Below, one piece after another: positions 13,566 to 36,500 of a stretch of 64,000 nucleotides of DNA. The notes beneath the pieces were generated by a model. It was not told where the DNA came from, searched no databases, and worked only from the letters and a program-made list of their open reading frames with translations. The stretch lies in NCBI GenBank assembly GCA_011033025.1, contig WFMF01000263.1:179391-243390 (forward strand). Direction: 5' to 3'. Origin of the DNA: Beroe forskalii. Taxonomy: Eukaryota; Ctenophora; Nuda; Beroida; Beroidae. The translations under genes and the position numbers were made by a program. Every line of letters begins with the position of its first letter. Positions within the stretch are counted from its first letter, which is position 1.

Positions 13566-14322
13566 ATTTGACGAGCGCGCACGCACGTTGAACGAGTGCG
13601 CGCGCACGTTGAACGAGTGCGCGCGCACGTTGAACGAGTGCGCGCGCACGTTGAACGAGTGCGCGCGCACGTTGAACGAGTGCGCACGAACGTTGAACGA
13701 GTGTGCGCGCACGTTGAACGAGTGTGCGCGCACGTTAAACGAGTGCGCGCGCACGTTAAACGAGTGCGCGCGCACGTTAAACGAGTGCGCGCGCACGTTA
13801 AACGAGTGCGTGCGCACGTCAAACGAGTGCGCGCGTACGTCAAACGAGTGCGCGCGTACGTCAAACGAGTGCGCGCGCACGTTAAACGAGTGCGCGCTCA
13901 CGTTTAAAGAGTGCACGTTGATCGAGTGCGCGCGCACGTTGATCGAGTATGCGCGCACGTTGAAAGAGTGCGCGCGCACGTTGAAAGAGTGCGCGCGCAC
14001 GGTGAAAGAGTGCGCGCGCACGGTGAAAGAGTGCGCGCGCTTTTTGAATGAGTGCGCGCTTACGTTGAACGAGTGCGCGCGCGTTAAACGAGTGTGCCGG
14101 CGTTAAACGAGTGCGCTCGCGTTAAACGAGTGCGCGTGTGCGTTGAACGAGTCCGCGTGACGCGCGTGCGTTGAACGAGTCCGCGCGACGCGCGTGCGTT
14201 GAACGCGTCCGCGCGCGTTGAACAAGTGTGCGCGCGTTGAACAAGTGTGCGCGCGTTGAACAAGTGTGCGCGCGCGTTGAACGATTGGGCGCGCACGTTG
14301 AACGAGTGCGCGCGTGTTGAAC
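13566..14322. repeat. GC-rich 21-bp minisatellite (~36 units)
   Basis: Tandem units of mostly 21 bp containing GAACGAGTGCGCGCGCAC, diverging and changing length after about 14040. Because the period is a multiple of three, long stop-free frames exist on both strands: ECARTLN heptapeptide repeats on plus and SFNVRAH repeats on minus. These frames begin and end with the array, lack domains outside the repeat, and vary only as the DNA repeat varies, so I do not call a gene. Confidence 0.9.
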
Positions 14323-25081
<10,759 letters not shown>

Positions 25082-27742
25082 GAGCGGGGGTTGCTATGGT
25101 GTGTGTTACCCTGGTGACGTCATCAACATCATCGTGTTGCTATGGTGACGTCATGTTACTCTAAATATATCAAGGTGTGTGTGCGTGTGTGAAGTACGGC
25201 ACTCAGACATTTATACCAGCTAAACGAGGATTTACTATCTATATTCGTGTTAATATTCCGTGGGACAGACACTGTGATCGATTGCGGAGTAAATTACGGT
25301 TTCTGAAGGACAAAACACCCGCGCGATGTTGTAGAACGTGCTATGGAAGTTACCCCTGAGAATAATGTTAAAGTCACGTGACAAAATGGTCACGTGTATC
25401 AATGATCAATCTGAACTCTGGTGATATAGATATAAAGTATACACGCCCGTTATGAGCAGCAAATCGCTAAATAAATTAACATGTTATCGTTAGTGATTCA
25501 CTCTAAATGATGAATTTATCATTTCGAACAACGTATGAAAGCTATTTCACATGCTTTGGTTTTTATGGCTACATCGTTTCCGAGAATTCTTGCACAGTAC
25601 ACTCAACTCAATGTTACATGCTATTATATTGCATTTATCAACGAATACGGATAGTCTGGATATAAGTGAAGTTCATGCGGTTTAACAGGCGTTGCGACAT
25701 CTTATAATGGTGAAATTTTAAAATTCCACTTGCGCTCCATTTGTACGTACATGATTAGCTGATTTGACGGTATAATCACGCGCGTACATGGTGCCATGCC
25801 ACCGGAAATTTCAGAATATGATTATTTGGATGTCGCGATACCTGTTTTAGATGCCCAATTTATGCCTCATCCTCATATTCATGAATTAATGATGTCACCC
25901 TTAACCACCTATATATGTCTTTTTGGGGGAATAATTTTGGTGATATGAAGTAAGTTATTGTATAGGCTACAGTTTGTATTATAACAACAGGAAACCTATA
26001 TAGCAGTACCACAAGGCGGCCAAAAGTATAACGAAATATTTGGCAAAGTTCATGAGCTTTAGAATTTGTAACCAAACATGCCGATCTATATCATTATGTA
26101 TGTGTAAATTCGTGTAGTAATATTAAATGCTGTGTATTATGCTCAGCATAATGTGAGTTACGGCGAGGTGTCTCAATGAAATATGTCATTTTCTGAATGT
26201 GGTGCTGCCTGCAACGTAGTTTCTGCGATCTGCTCTTTCTCTGGCCAGATGAAAAATTCTCAATGAATCTCTGAATATTTAAAGTTTTTCTGAATGTAAC
26301 TGTTCAAAATCGTGCTTTCTGCTGAAGAATCTTTTGCAATAACTTGGAATATTGGAATAATTGGTTTTGATGAATGATCTTTTCATATGAATCCTTATCT
26401 AATTGAAATTTCAATGTTGGCAGCACCACTCAGCAGTTATATTTAACTATAAGTATAAGGTGTTCTTAATATTTTTATCTGGGTATTTGGAATTTGTTGC
26501 CCCGGGGAACTTAAATCTGTTTAAAGCTTAGACGACTGATGCACTAATAATAATGATAGTCGATATATGGATCTGATTTTGTATTTTCAAGGTCGCTATC
26601 TTCACTCCTTTGGAAAATATACCCAATCCAGAACGTTTTATCCTGACAGAATGTGATTCGAATCTACCCAATTTATTGACGGTTTCTTAATCCATTGATC
26701 TGAGAAATAAGACAAAAAGGGCGATTGTATATGTTACAGCGTGTTATTTTTATTCAGCTCTATGTTTGTTAAATTCAAACCAAAATCATGATTAGGAAAT
26801 AGGATTAAATCAGTTTTTACATGAACCGTTTGTAGATTCCTGTATTATTTTAACATATTAATTTTCTTTTCATGATATGTAGTAGCATTAATAATTACAG
26901 ACAAGTCAACATATCTTATCGGTGGCTGGAATGAGCTTGCCCCTGTAACATTTGAAATTGTTTGCAGAGTAATAACATACATTGGCCAATCGGAGGCCAG
27001 AACAGGGCGTACATTGACCAATCGGAGGCCATAGCAGGGCGTACATTGACCAATAATAGGTCAGAACACGGTATATTGACCAATCAGAGGCCACAACACA
27101 AACTCGTGCTCTGATTGGCCAATGCCTCATTACTCCGCAAGCTTTTTTCGAGTGAGATTGATAAGCATTCCAACCTTAGATAGTGTAGACGTAGTATGGA
27201 CTACTTTTATGTCTGAGCTTTTGAAACTTATAATAACTCTCTCCTTAAAACAAACGATGTGTAATACGCGATCCTAGCATTATTTCAGTCAGTTTTTACT
27301 ATTTTTATTTTTATTTGTTGGTCCATCACAATAGAATTGTTCGATTTGATTTGTTTTGTATGTATTACGCTTTTTCGTTTATAATAAGATAATAATATGT
27401 ACCCATATTGAAAATTTCAAGTCCTTCGTTGTTATTGCGCCTCTGTAATCATATCTCTGTCTCTGTCTAAGTCAATTCCCTAGACAACTTCATCTGTTAA
27501 TTTAAGTGGAACATCCAATTTTTCGGTTTTTCTCACCGAAATGCTTTAAAAATTTTATTTCAATTCCATCCAATTTCTCCTGAAAGATAATTTAATATGA
27601 TCATTGATCAGTTTGATATTTTGAAGCTAAATCTAATCAGAAAATATTTCTAGCTTTCCATGGACTAAATGTGGATGTAAATACAAGATCGCCCGATCAG
27701 TCCCCGAATGCTACAGAATACAGATTCTGAAATTCTCTTACG
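25082..27742. other. PTEN 3' region and intergenic sequence
   Basis: Probable PTEN 3' UTR (candidate AATAAA at 25470-25475), then AT-rich intergenic DNA up to the glutaredoxin-like gene. No further gene is recognised. Confidence 0.5.
26980..27125. repeat. Short tandem repeat with clustered CCAAT motifs
   Basis: Four units of about 31-32 bp start at 26980, 27011, 27043 and 27073. Each contains TTGRCCAAT, mostly followed by CGGAGGCC or CAGAGGCC. A mirrored CTGATTGGCCAATG follows at 27110-27123. It could be a repeat remnant or a CCAAT (NF-Y-type) cluster about 620 bp upstream of the next start codon. Confidence 0.6.
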
Positions 27743-28606
27743 ATGCAGTGTATTCGAAGATATCCCACGCTCCTCTCACCTGCTTTAGCTAGAAGGAAAC
27801 CCTTTGGATTGGGAAGACAAAGTCAAACCATCTCTTCCCATCGACAATGCTTCGGTTCTCTGAGCTCGCAGTTTCCTTGCAAATCTCAGATTTCAACTGA
27901 AAACCTTATCAGGATTAAAAGTATCACTATCAGTACTGGCAAATGTCGCAAAAACGTTGATCATATTGTGAGGCGGACTTTGTCAAGTAACCATGACAAC
28001 AGTCCCTCTGAGAGTGAGTCAAGTGACAATGTCACGCAGTCAAGGGACGTTGCTCCATTGGTAGAAGTGTTCACATCCCCAAGTTGTACGTTGTGTGACG
28101 ACGTTATTCTTCAGCTGGAAGAATTGCAGAAAACCTTGAAGTTCAGGTAATGGTATTATTAATGCGGGCTAAAATTGCATTCTAGACTTATTTGTTTCCA
28201 TATTGCAGCCTTTTCTGACAGGAATTCGGGCATTTATTTTTCTTTACAACAAATCAAATATCATATTTTCTTAAACCCATTTTATTTGTTTTACTTTAAT
28301 CTAATGTTGTTTCTCCCCTGCAGGATTGGGAAGGTTGACATCACAAGAGACACGCGGTGGAGGAGGAAGTACAGGTATGATATTCCCGTCTTGCACGTGG
28401 ACGGAGTCTACCTCTGTAAACACCGACTGAACAGGGACAAGTTGCTCCACAGACTCACATCCGGTACAGTTGCTACTGGATATCTAGGATGTGGAACTGA
28501 ATACCCCGATACTCATTTTGATCGAATAACTACATTTAATTTTAACCGAAACAGTTATGGGCACCATTTGGTCCGTTTATTTATAAAGTCGCAAATGGAT
28601 AAGTGA
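27743..28606 (+). CDS. Glutaredoxin-like protein (C5orf63 / YDR286C type)
   Basis: Two exons, 27743-28146 and 28324-28606, joined in phase 2; 228 residues. The first ~100 residues are Arg/Ser-rich with few acidic residues at the start (MQCIRRYPTLLSPALARRK), resembling a mitochondrial targeting sequence. The domain follows: PLVEVFTSPSCTLCDDV with a CxxC pair (CTLC), then GKVDITRDTRWRRKYRYDI with the cis-Pro element DIPVLHVDG, and HRLNRDKLLHRL. This is the DUF836/glutaredoxin-like thioredoxin fold seen in human C5orf63. A CxxC dithiol suggests redox activity, but the family's function is poorly established. The C-terminal ~40 residues after HRL are not part of the recognised domain. Confidence 0.82.
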
Positions 28607-29170
28607 AACTAAATGGGAATGGGATCAGAATACTCATGCAGCGCACCGTCCACCCAGTCCTACGACCACCACCCAGCTTTTATATGTCACGTGACGCAGA
28701 CGTTTTCCACATGCAGTAACAAGTAATTCAACTGCAGATCCAATTGCAGCGCAGCTGCATTCGCGTTCGGACGGTTTCCGTTCTGGGTTCTCCGGAATCG
28801 AATAGAATTAAACTTAAAGATGAATCCTTTTTTTAGATCTTATCTTTTCAAAACTTCAATCTATGTCCATGTCAATTGTCATGTTTTGACTGAAATTATT
28901 CAAAAAATATAATTGTTGTCCACGCTTTAAGGACAGGGGTCCTTTCAATTTGCTGGTATTTTTTGTAAATGCACTGGTGCATATAATGCAGTCTTGACGT
29001 TAAGATCTGTGATCAGGGCCTGGTTTATATGGGAGAGATACGCGCGCGTACGAAATTATTCAATCCTTTGTTGTCAACGCCTGACAAATCTGCGCGACGT
29101 TGAATATGGTTACGCGCACAGAGCGCGGCGTATTTGCCATGTGCAAACTTACGCCGCGCGGCCGACGCGA

Positions 29171-29248
29171 AGCCCTGCGCACACCGAAAATAAGATTGAA
29201 GATGTGCGCGCGCACATTGCATTTTTGATTTTCGGTGTGCGCAGGGCT
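29171..29248. repeat. CG-rich inverted repeat, 22-bp arms
   Basis: AAGCCCTGCGCACACCGAAA (from 29170, extending to 29191) is mirrored at 29228-29249. The centre, TGTGCGCGCGCACA, is itself palindromic. It lies in a CG-rich block unlike the surrounding AT-rich DNA. Confidence 0.8.
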
Positions 29249-29377
29249 TTGGCCGCGCATTGCTAAGCACGTATACCCCTGTTATTGGCGCGCGCGACGA
29301 TAACGCGCGCGCGTACACTTCCTAAGCCCGCATGGCGCATTGGCCGTGTGTGTACGCGCGCGGCGCTGATTAAATTT

Positions 29378-29599
29378 CGCGCCGCGCAACGCAGACAGGG
29401 ATATACGTGTTTAGCAAAAGCCGCATATATTGGGACAAGCGCGGCATTAAATTCTCCAAAATTTTGTCCCGGTCATGGTCAACGACAACGCGAAGTCTGA
29501 CCGACGACCGTGGTGTCTCATTGTCTCAACCTTTTGCTTTGACAATTGACATTTAAAGGTTGCTAAACACGTATATCCCTGTCTGCGTTGCGCGGCGCG
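29378..29599. mobile_element. CG-rich element copies with 40-bp inverted arms
   Basis: The 40 bases at 29378-29417 are the exact reverse complement of 29560-29599 (start TTGCTAAACACGTATATCCC). A third related end is at 29260 (TTGCTAAGCACGTATACCCC) and a fourth at 63618 (TTGTTAAATACGTATATACC), so this is a dispersed family. Copies carry downstream CG-rich cores and a conserved block with AAGCCCGCAT or ATGCGGGC. No protein is encoded. It is probably a MITE-like family; its class is unknown to me. Confidence 0.6.
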
Positions 29600-29862
29600 C
29601 GTAGGGAAGCGCCGCGCGCGTACACATACCTATGCGGGCAATAGAAATTTAAAGCCGCGAGGAATTTTTGTGTAGCTTAAACAATGGTCCTTAAAAACAA
29701 ATTTCTTTTTCCTTATTGAGACCGACGACCGTGGTGTCTCATTGTCTCAACCTTTTGCTTTGACAATTGACATTTAAAGGGTCAAGGCGATGAATTTTGT
29801 GTAGCTTATTTTTATTGTATTCCAAATTGATGATTAAAAATAAATTTCTTTTCCTTATTGAG
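29500..29862. repeat. Tandem duplication, one copy carrying a CG-rich insertion
   Basis: The segment beginning ACCGACGACCGTGGTGTCTC is repeated at 29500 and 29721. Both copies run through TTTGACAATTGACATTTAAA and end in TTCCTTATTGAG. The first copy (221 bp) contains an extra CG-rich block of about 80 bp beginning at 29560; the second (142 bp) lacks it. Confidence 0.8.
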
Positions 29863-30560
29863 GCGCTACACTCGGAAGCTGAAAGGGTCTATCATCAATG
29901 AACTGATGAATCGACAAATTGTGGGCTGGAAGATCCAGCTGAATTGTGTATGCTTTGTCTGGCAATCATAGATCATTCATTTGGGTAAATTTGTTGATGT
30001 TAAATCAATCTTAATTGTTTAGTATTAATATTTCTTCCCAGTGAACAAAGAGATTGATCCAGCTGAATGGCATTTCAATCATAGATTCATTGTTTGGGCT
30101 AATTTGTTGATGAGAAATCAATATTTGTTTCGTATTGATATTTCATTGCAGTGAGCAAGGGATTGTTCACATTTTATTGTTCATTTTTCATAATTGTCAC
30201 ATCTGCTAAGGTTTGACAGCTTTTGTTCACAAAACTTTGATAGCCTCTCCCCATTGTGCTTAATTTGACCCCACCAGTTGGCTAGGCTGTAAGGGCTATT
30301 CCCAATTATAGTAGATCTTATTCAAGAAAGATCAATTTATTGTCTTGTAGCTTGGCAGAATGCAGAACCTGAAGAGGCATTTCAATCTGTAAATCCAGGT
30401 TTTGCAGTCTTTTTCAATATATTTCCCTTATCCAATTCACCCATTCTGAGCTTATTCACCATTTGGTTGGGACATTCCATACCAGTGTAGATTCTAATCC
30501 TCATTTTCATTCAGCATGATAAGGAGTTAGTTGGAATTTGTTGTTCGCAATTTACACCCA

Positions 30561-33500
30561 ATGAATAGCCTTGCAGCAGATCTTCTTTGTGATCTTCCCT
30601 CAAACTTGGTTGAATTTTCAATTGTAGATCCCCAAAAATTGGAAATCTTGGTTAAGAAGAATCATGATGAAGACTTGTGGATGAATATAACCTCAAGGTT
30701 GATGGAGACCTTGAGTGGGATATTTTGCTGTCACCCAGATTTGAGAATGTTCTCTGAGTTTTATTCTGAGTATACATTTAGATCAATAAACAATGCTCTG
30801 ATTCTGGTGATATCATTTGACAGGTAAATGATTTTACTCAAACTATCATCAATGGCTTCTTTATACCAACCTCTTGAATGATAGCCTGTTTTTTCAGCTA
30901 TTAACTGCTGAATGTGCCGATAGTCAATAGAAGTTACCAGTGTCTTTATATAATTAACACTACCTCACTAACTAGCTTGTAATATTTTCAATTCTTCAGA
31001 AATCCCTACCCATCCATCATTGCTATGCAACCAGAAGATGCAGACAAAGGCCATAGGTCTTTGGACATAGTGTATGATTTGGACAACTTCAAGTTCATGT
31101 TAAAAACATTAATACCCTTTATAGACCCTTCTGCTACTACTGCCACTGAACATTGCAATGGGGACATGTCTCATGAAGATAATTTACCAGCCAAAGTGGT
31201 CAACTTAAGTATAAATGAACCTGATGAACAAAGTCATGAACAGAGTGATGCATATAAAGGAAGTCAGGAAGAAAATGTCCATATAAATCACAATGATCCT
31301 ATGGAAGATAGGATTGAAGAAAACGTAACTGTTGCAAATAATGAAGGTCCTGTAAACATATCTACAGTTGATGAATTAGAATTAAATAACACCCAATTCG
31401 ATGTTGGTGAACATCCAGGTAATCTAAGATTTCTGTTTTACTTAAGTACTTATATGGTTTGCTAAATGTTGTATCAAATCAAAAAAACCAATGGCTTATG
31501 GCCAATGAAGTTCAATAAAAACTTCTTTCCTTCAATTAAATATGTTCTCAAACCTGTCTTCCAGGATTTGAATCAGAAAGTAATCATGAACCAACAGAGG
31601 AGTCAGGAGAGTTTGATTCAATTCCTAGTGACGTACTGTCTGCCAGTCACATATTGTCAACTAGTGACATACAACCGTCTGTGGAAAACAATGAATTTGA
31701 CAACGAACCAAGGACCTATGTCAATCATACTGCTATGGATAAATTTGATCCTATGAAAGATGATTGGTTCAGTGATGAGAATAAGATTAACCAAAAAACA
31801 GTTGATCTCACACTACCAGCTGATAATTTTGTAAGTTATTCTTCAAAATTTATCCGATTAGTTACATAGCTGCTTTCTTTTGTAAATATATGACAGTCTA
31901 TAGAATAGGTACATTCCTCGTTATTGAATCTGTCAGTAGAATAGTGGAACATAGTGTGGGTTGGATTTCATTTATTGAGAATTAACATTGTGTTTCACTG
32001 CAATTATAATTCATATCAAACATTCCTCATTACTGTAAAATGTATTTTAGTATTCTATAAATTCATTTATGTTCATTGTTCTTTTTAATTTCTCCAAATC
32101 TTCAGGTTGTCACAAATGACAGTACTCCAATCAAACAGAAGATCAAATTCATTGTAAGAGGAATACCAGAAAATACTAATCGAGTAAGTGATCCATCTAA
32201 TCATTGAACGACTTGGTAATGATATCACAGTAATCACTACGTTACTACTTTAACTTTTCGTAATTTCGAGACATTGAGATAAATCGAAAACCACCTCTTC
32301 TTTCAGTTATGTCTGAAGAACTTCTTCAAAAACCGCTGCTCGGATACAACAGTTATCAGCACTGTCAATATCGCCTTTACTTCGCACCCTTTGGCGTTAG
32401 TTTTGAATTTAATTTCATCTACTCGTAGTTTGAGAGCGAAGGTCGGGTGATAACTCAGTAAGTTTCAGTCAAATTTGCCTCGTGAATGGAGACGTTTTTA
32501 TCTTGATTCATCAAATTGACTGCACCAACCTGAAATTTGAAAACTAGGAAGGAGGATATGCAAATTTTCTATCTCTCCAGGTTTGTAGAAGTAGAAGGGA
32601 CTGGCAGTGCAAGTGACTTCACCAAGTCAGTAGATGGCAGTGAGTTCTGCAACCATCCCTTGAGGGTTCAACTCTGCCTAACGAGACCTGATGCAGCCAC
32701 TCAGAAACTCAATGCTCAAGTCCAAAGTTCAGATCGGCATGCTCAATTTGCGTGTAAGTGATCTAAAAATTTTGGAATCTTTGCTTTTGGATGGGGATAT
32801 CCACAATTTTATATTGTTTTCAAATGAAATCCCAAAGGCCCATATTATTATCATGATCAGATGCCTTAAAACCTCCATTTCAGCGAATCATCTACCAAAG
32901 ATTCCTGAACATGTGAGTCAGACTGTCGCTCAAGTGTCGAAGCATCATCCAACAGAGGAGAACAGGAGTGAAAAGCCCGTCTCACGTTCTGTTCAGAATG
33001 CAAATCCTAATCTACCTTCTAGGTCAACAATAAATACTGACAGAGCTGATAGTACACATCGATCAGTTAATAACTCCGAACAGCTGGGAAAGAGTTACAA
33101 AACCAGTGGAGTTGTTTTGAATGGAATTGAAGCTAAATGCGATAATTCAGGGACTGTCCAACGTTCTATCATTTCACCACTAACTGTTAATAAGGACCAT
33201 TCGTGCTTCGTACGACCTCCTAAAACCAGATCTACAGTACCCGATGATGTCAGCGAAGCAACGTCCAGTAATTTAGAGCAAAGAAACGGCAGTCCAAACT
33301 TTGCAGCAGCTGCTTCCTATGAAGTAAAAAGTGCTGATGATGGCTCAATTTCAACGAAAGAAGACGATCCTTCAGGCCAAGCTGCGAAAGTTGCAGTTTC
33401 TAGTTTCCCTTCCGAAGAGGAACGGCCGCTTCAATCTGTTGATATCACATCATCTGTGACCGAAAAATGTTCTGTTGATGATGTAGCATCCGGATCCAGC

Positions 33501-36500
33501 ATCAAGCTAAAAACTGATGCCAGTTCTGACCTAAAGTCAGAGCAATGTGCTGATACTGACCTGAAAATTAGTTCAGGGTTCATAAAAGCAGAAACATCGG
33601 AAGATCGGCTGAACTTGTTATCAACCCAAGAATCAGAGGATAAAATGAAACGAACCTCTTCGAAGAAAGCACCAGATGATACCAACACCGCTTTACAGAA
33701 CTCACCTGATCCATCCGCCTCACCAAGGTCTGTTGGCCTGGCTCCTACACCACTTGACCCTCCTGGATCCACCTCAATTCCTGAAGACCCAGCTGTTCGC
33801 TCCACCTCACCTTCTGTCAGTACTTCAGATGCCACCTCATATCCAACTCAACCATCCACTCCCACCGTGGCTTCTCTTGCCAGCACGGACTTTGATAGTC
33901 TCTTCATACTGGATTCCGATGAGGATACTGAAGAAGAGGGGAAGGGAGGGGGAAAGATGATCTGTGGGAGGGAAATCAGACTTGATCCTAAGCCTGATTC
34001 GAGTGTGAGTTATATAAGTTTTAGCGACTGATATGTTGATCAATTTCCTGCATGAATGCCCACAGTTGTTATTGAACTTACACCGATTAACTATGAGCAC
34101 ACTTACACGAATATTACAACTTCTCTGGTTTCGAATTATACCACACGCGCATGACATTGGTTTTTGAGTCATTGTTTTACAGTTAACTTTGAATTAACTT
34201 CCAGACTTAACTCTACCTGATACATCACTCTTAGGATTGGGTAAGTGACTCTCCCTTGAAGACGAAGAACTCCTCCTTTCCCTCCTCAACTCCCCTCACA
34301 TCCCAACTCCTCGTACCGTATCTCGAGTGGTGGTTACGTGTGCTGAGGGTGGTAAGGTGTGGGTGGTACCCCTGGATAAATACCCCTACATAAGGTGAGT
34401 GAGGGTGGTACCCCTGGAAAAATACCCCTATTTGAGGTTAGTGAGGGTGGTACCCCTGGATAAATACCCTTACATAAGGTTAGTGAGGGTGGTGCCCCTG
34501 GAGAAATACCCCTACTTTAGGTTAGTGTGGGTGGTACCCCTGGATAAATACCCCTATCTGAGGTTAGTGAGGGTGGTAACGTGTGGGTGGTACCCCTCGA
34601 GAAATACCCCTATTTGAGGTTAGTGAGGGTGGTACCCCTGAATAAATACCCCTATTTAAGGTTAGTGAGGGTGGTACCCCTGGAAAAATACCCCTATTTG
34701 AGGTTAGTGTGGGTGGTACCCCTGGATAAATACCCCTACATAAGGTTAGTGAGGGTGGTACCCCTGGATAAATACCCCTATTTGAGGTTAGTGAGGGTGG
34801 TGCCCCTGGAAAAATACCCCTACTTAAGGTTAGTGAGGGTGGTGCCCCTGGAAAAGTACCCCTATCTGAGGTTAGTGAGGGTGGTGCCCCTGGAGAAATA
34901 CCCCTACTTAAGGTTAGTGAGGGTGGTACCACTGGGTAAATACCCCTACTTAAGGTTAGTGAGGGTGGTGCCCCTGGAGAAATACCCCTATTTGAGGTTA
35001 GTGAGGGTGATAAATGAAAATACCCCATGTCCCCCTACTTGGGGTTAGTATGGGTGATAAGTTGGTAACCCTTGAAAAATCTCCCCGTTCCTACTAGGCA
35101 AGTTTGGCCTGGGTGGTATCTCTTGTCAATAGAGAGTGGGGTGTACCCTCTGATGTCTTCACCCCTACTTATGTGTGAACGTGTCATGAAGTATGATCTC
35201 ATTGGTCAATTAACAACACTCCAAAACACCCCTACTTGAGTTTCTCCAAATCTGTATGCGGAGAACTCTTATTTAGCAATTAGTAGCGCCATTACTTTCC
35301 TTCCCATGGGATTTGGCGGTGAACGGGTTTAATTTCGCACAGTACTCGATCTTTTTCCCCTTTGATATATCCACCTCATTTAATCTTCCCCAATACCCAC
35401 CACAAAACATGAAATTACGAAATATACCATACCAAATGAAATATGTAATTAGGATTATAATTGCCGGAATATTTCAGGAAGTACAGTAACATGTTACGTT
35501 TGACACATGTTGAGCTGGAAGGAGCTGTGTCAGAAGGTGACATGGTCATCCTACGAATAAACCAGGTATGTATAATGTTCAAGATACTTTCCAACTCCTA
35601 CTGTGGATTTCATTGGCGTTTTTCACGAAATTAACTGTATTTCAAGTTGATTTGGTTGGTCAAGAACATAAAATAGGGAGTGACTTGTTCTCAAAAGCTC
35701 AATTCCACTCAATCGTACGCCCATTTCTAGAAATATATCTAATTTCATTTGATTTGACTGTCATGTTACACATTATACCGGCTGATGTAAGTACAGTCTA
35801 AGAAAAACTTATATTTTCAGGCATTGAGTAATCTTACAGTTTGCAAGGCTGTATATCTGAGTTTTAACTGCCACAGCACGGTTTTGTAATGTAACACCAA
35901 TTCTTTGTAAACTCTAGCGTGTATTGTGAAGAAGTGTCTAAAGCTGAAAGCAGCATAGTAGAAAGTGTTTAAGCAAAAGTTACATGCACTATAACATCCT
36001 AACACGCAGGAATTTTCAATTTAAGGCAACCGACTTAGAATTGATTGTGCTAGGATATAATTGTAGAATTTGCATCAAAGCCTTGCAATTTTTCAGACTT
36101 TCTGCCGTGCCAAGGTGGTTGATGCGCAGTGTCCAGATGGCATGGTTACTGTGAAGCTGGTTGATATCGGAGAGGAGAGGACTGTGCATCGATCAGAGTA
36201 AATAGTGACATGAATTGAAAATATCAAAATGTTTCCAACATTTTAAGAACTTTTCTGTTTCTTTTTTTTCGAGAAGGTTTATTATGATGAACATTTTATC
36301 AGTTCATTCCTTCATGGAACCGATCAGGTACTCAATCTCAACTTTTTGCAATCAAATTTGATCTTGAGGCTATTGTTTTTACAAATCGTTTTCCCAGGTT
36401 GCTGGGAATGAACCGTACAAGTAACCTCGGATTACGACCCAGCCTCGCCACCTTACACACCCTGCACCAGTGTAAAGTGACAGATACAGCTCTCTTTGAT

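Larger units (their letters stand above)
28607..30560. other. Intergenic region rich in CG-rich repeats
   Basis: No gene recognised. Holds the CG-rich inverted repeats and the tandem duplication listed separately (about 29030-29862), then AT-rich sequence before the Tudor gene. Confidence 0.5.

Noticed and set aside
13522..14106. 194-codon open frame of heptapeptide repeats (and its minus-strand counterpart)
   Set aside because: The frame is a by-product of a 21-bp DNA repeat and is open in several frames on both strands; there is no unique sequence, splice context or domain.
34581..35048. 155-codon frame in the 42-bp minisatellite, and its minus-strand counterpart
   Set aside because: Repeat-derived; the true exon ends at the first donor (34394). 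Retained only as a splicing curiosity.
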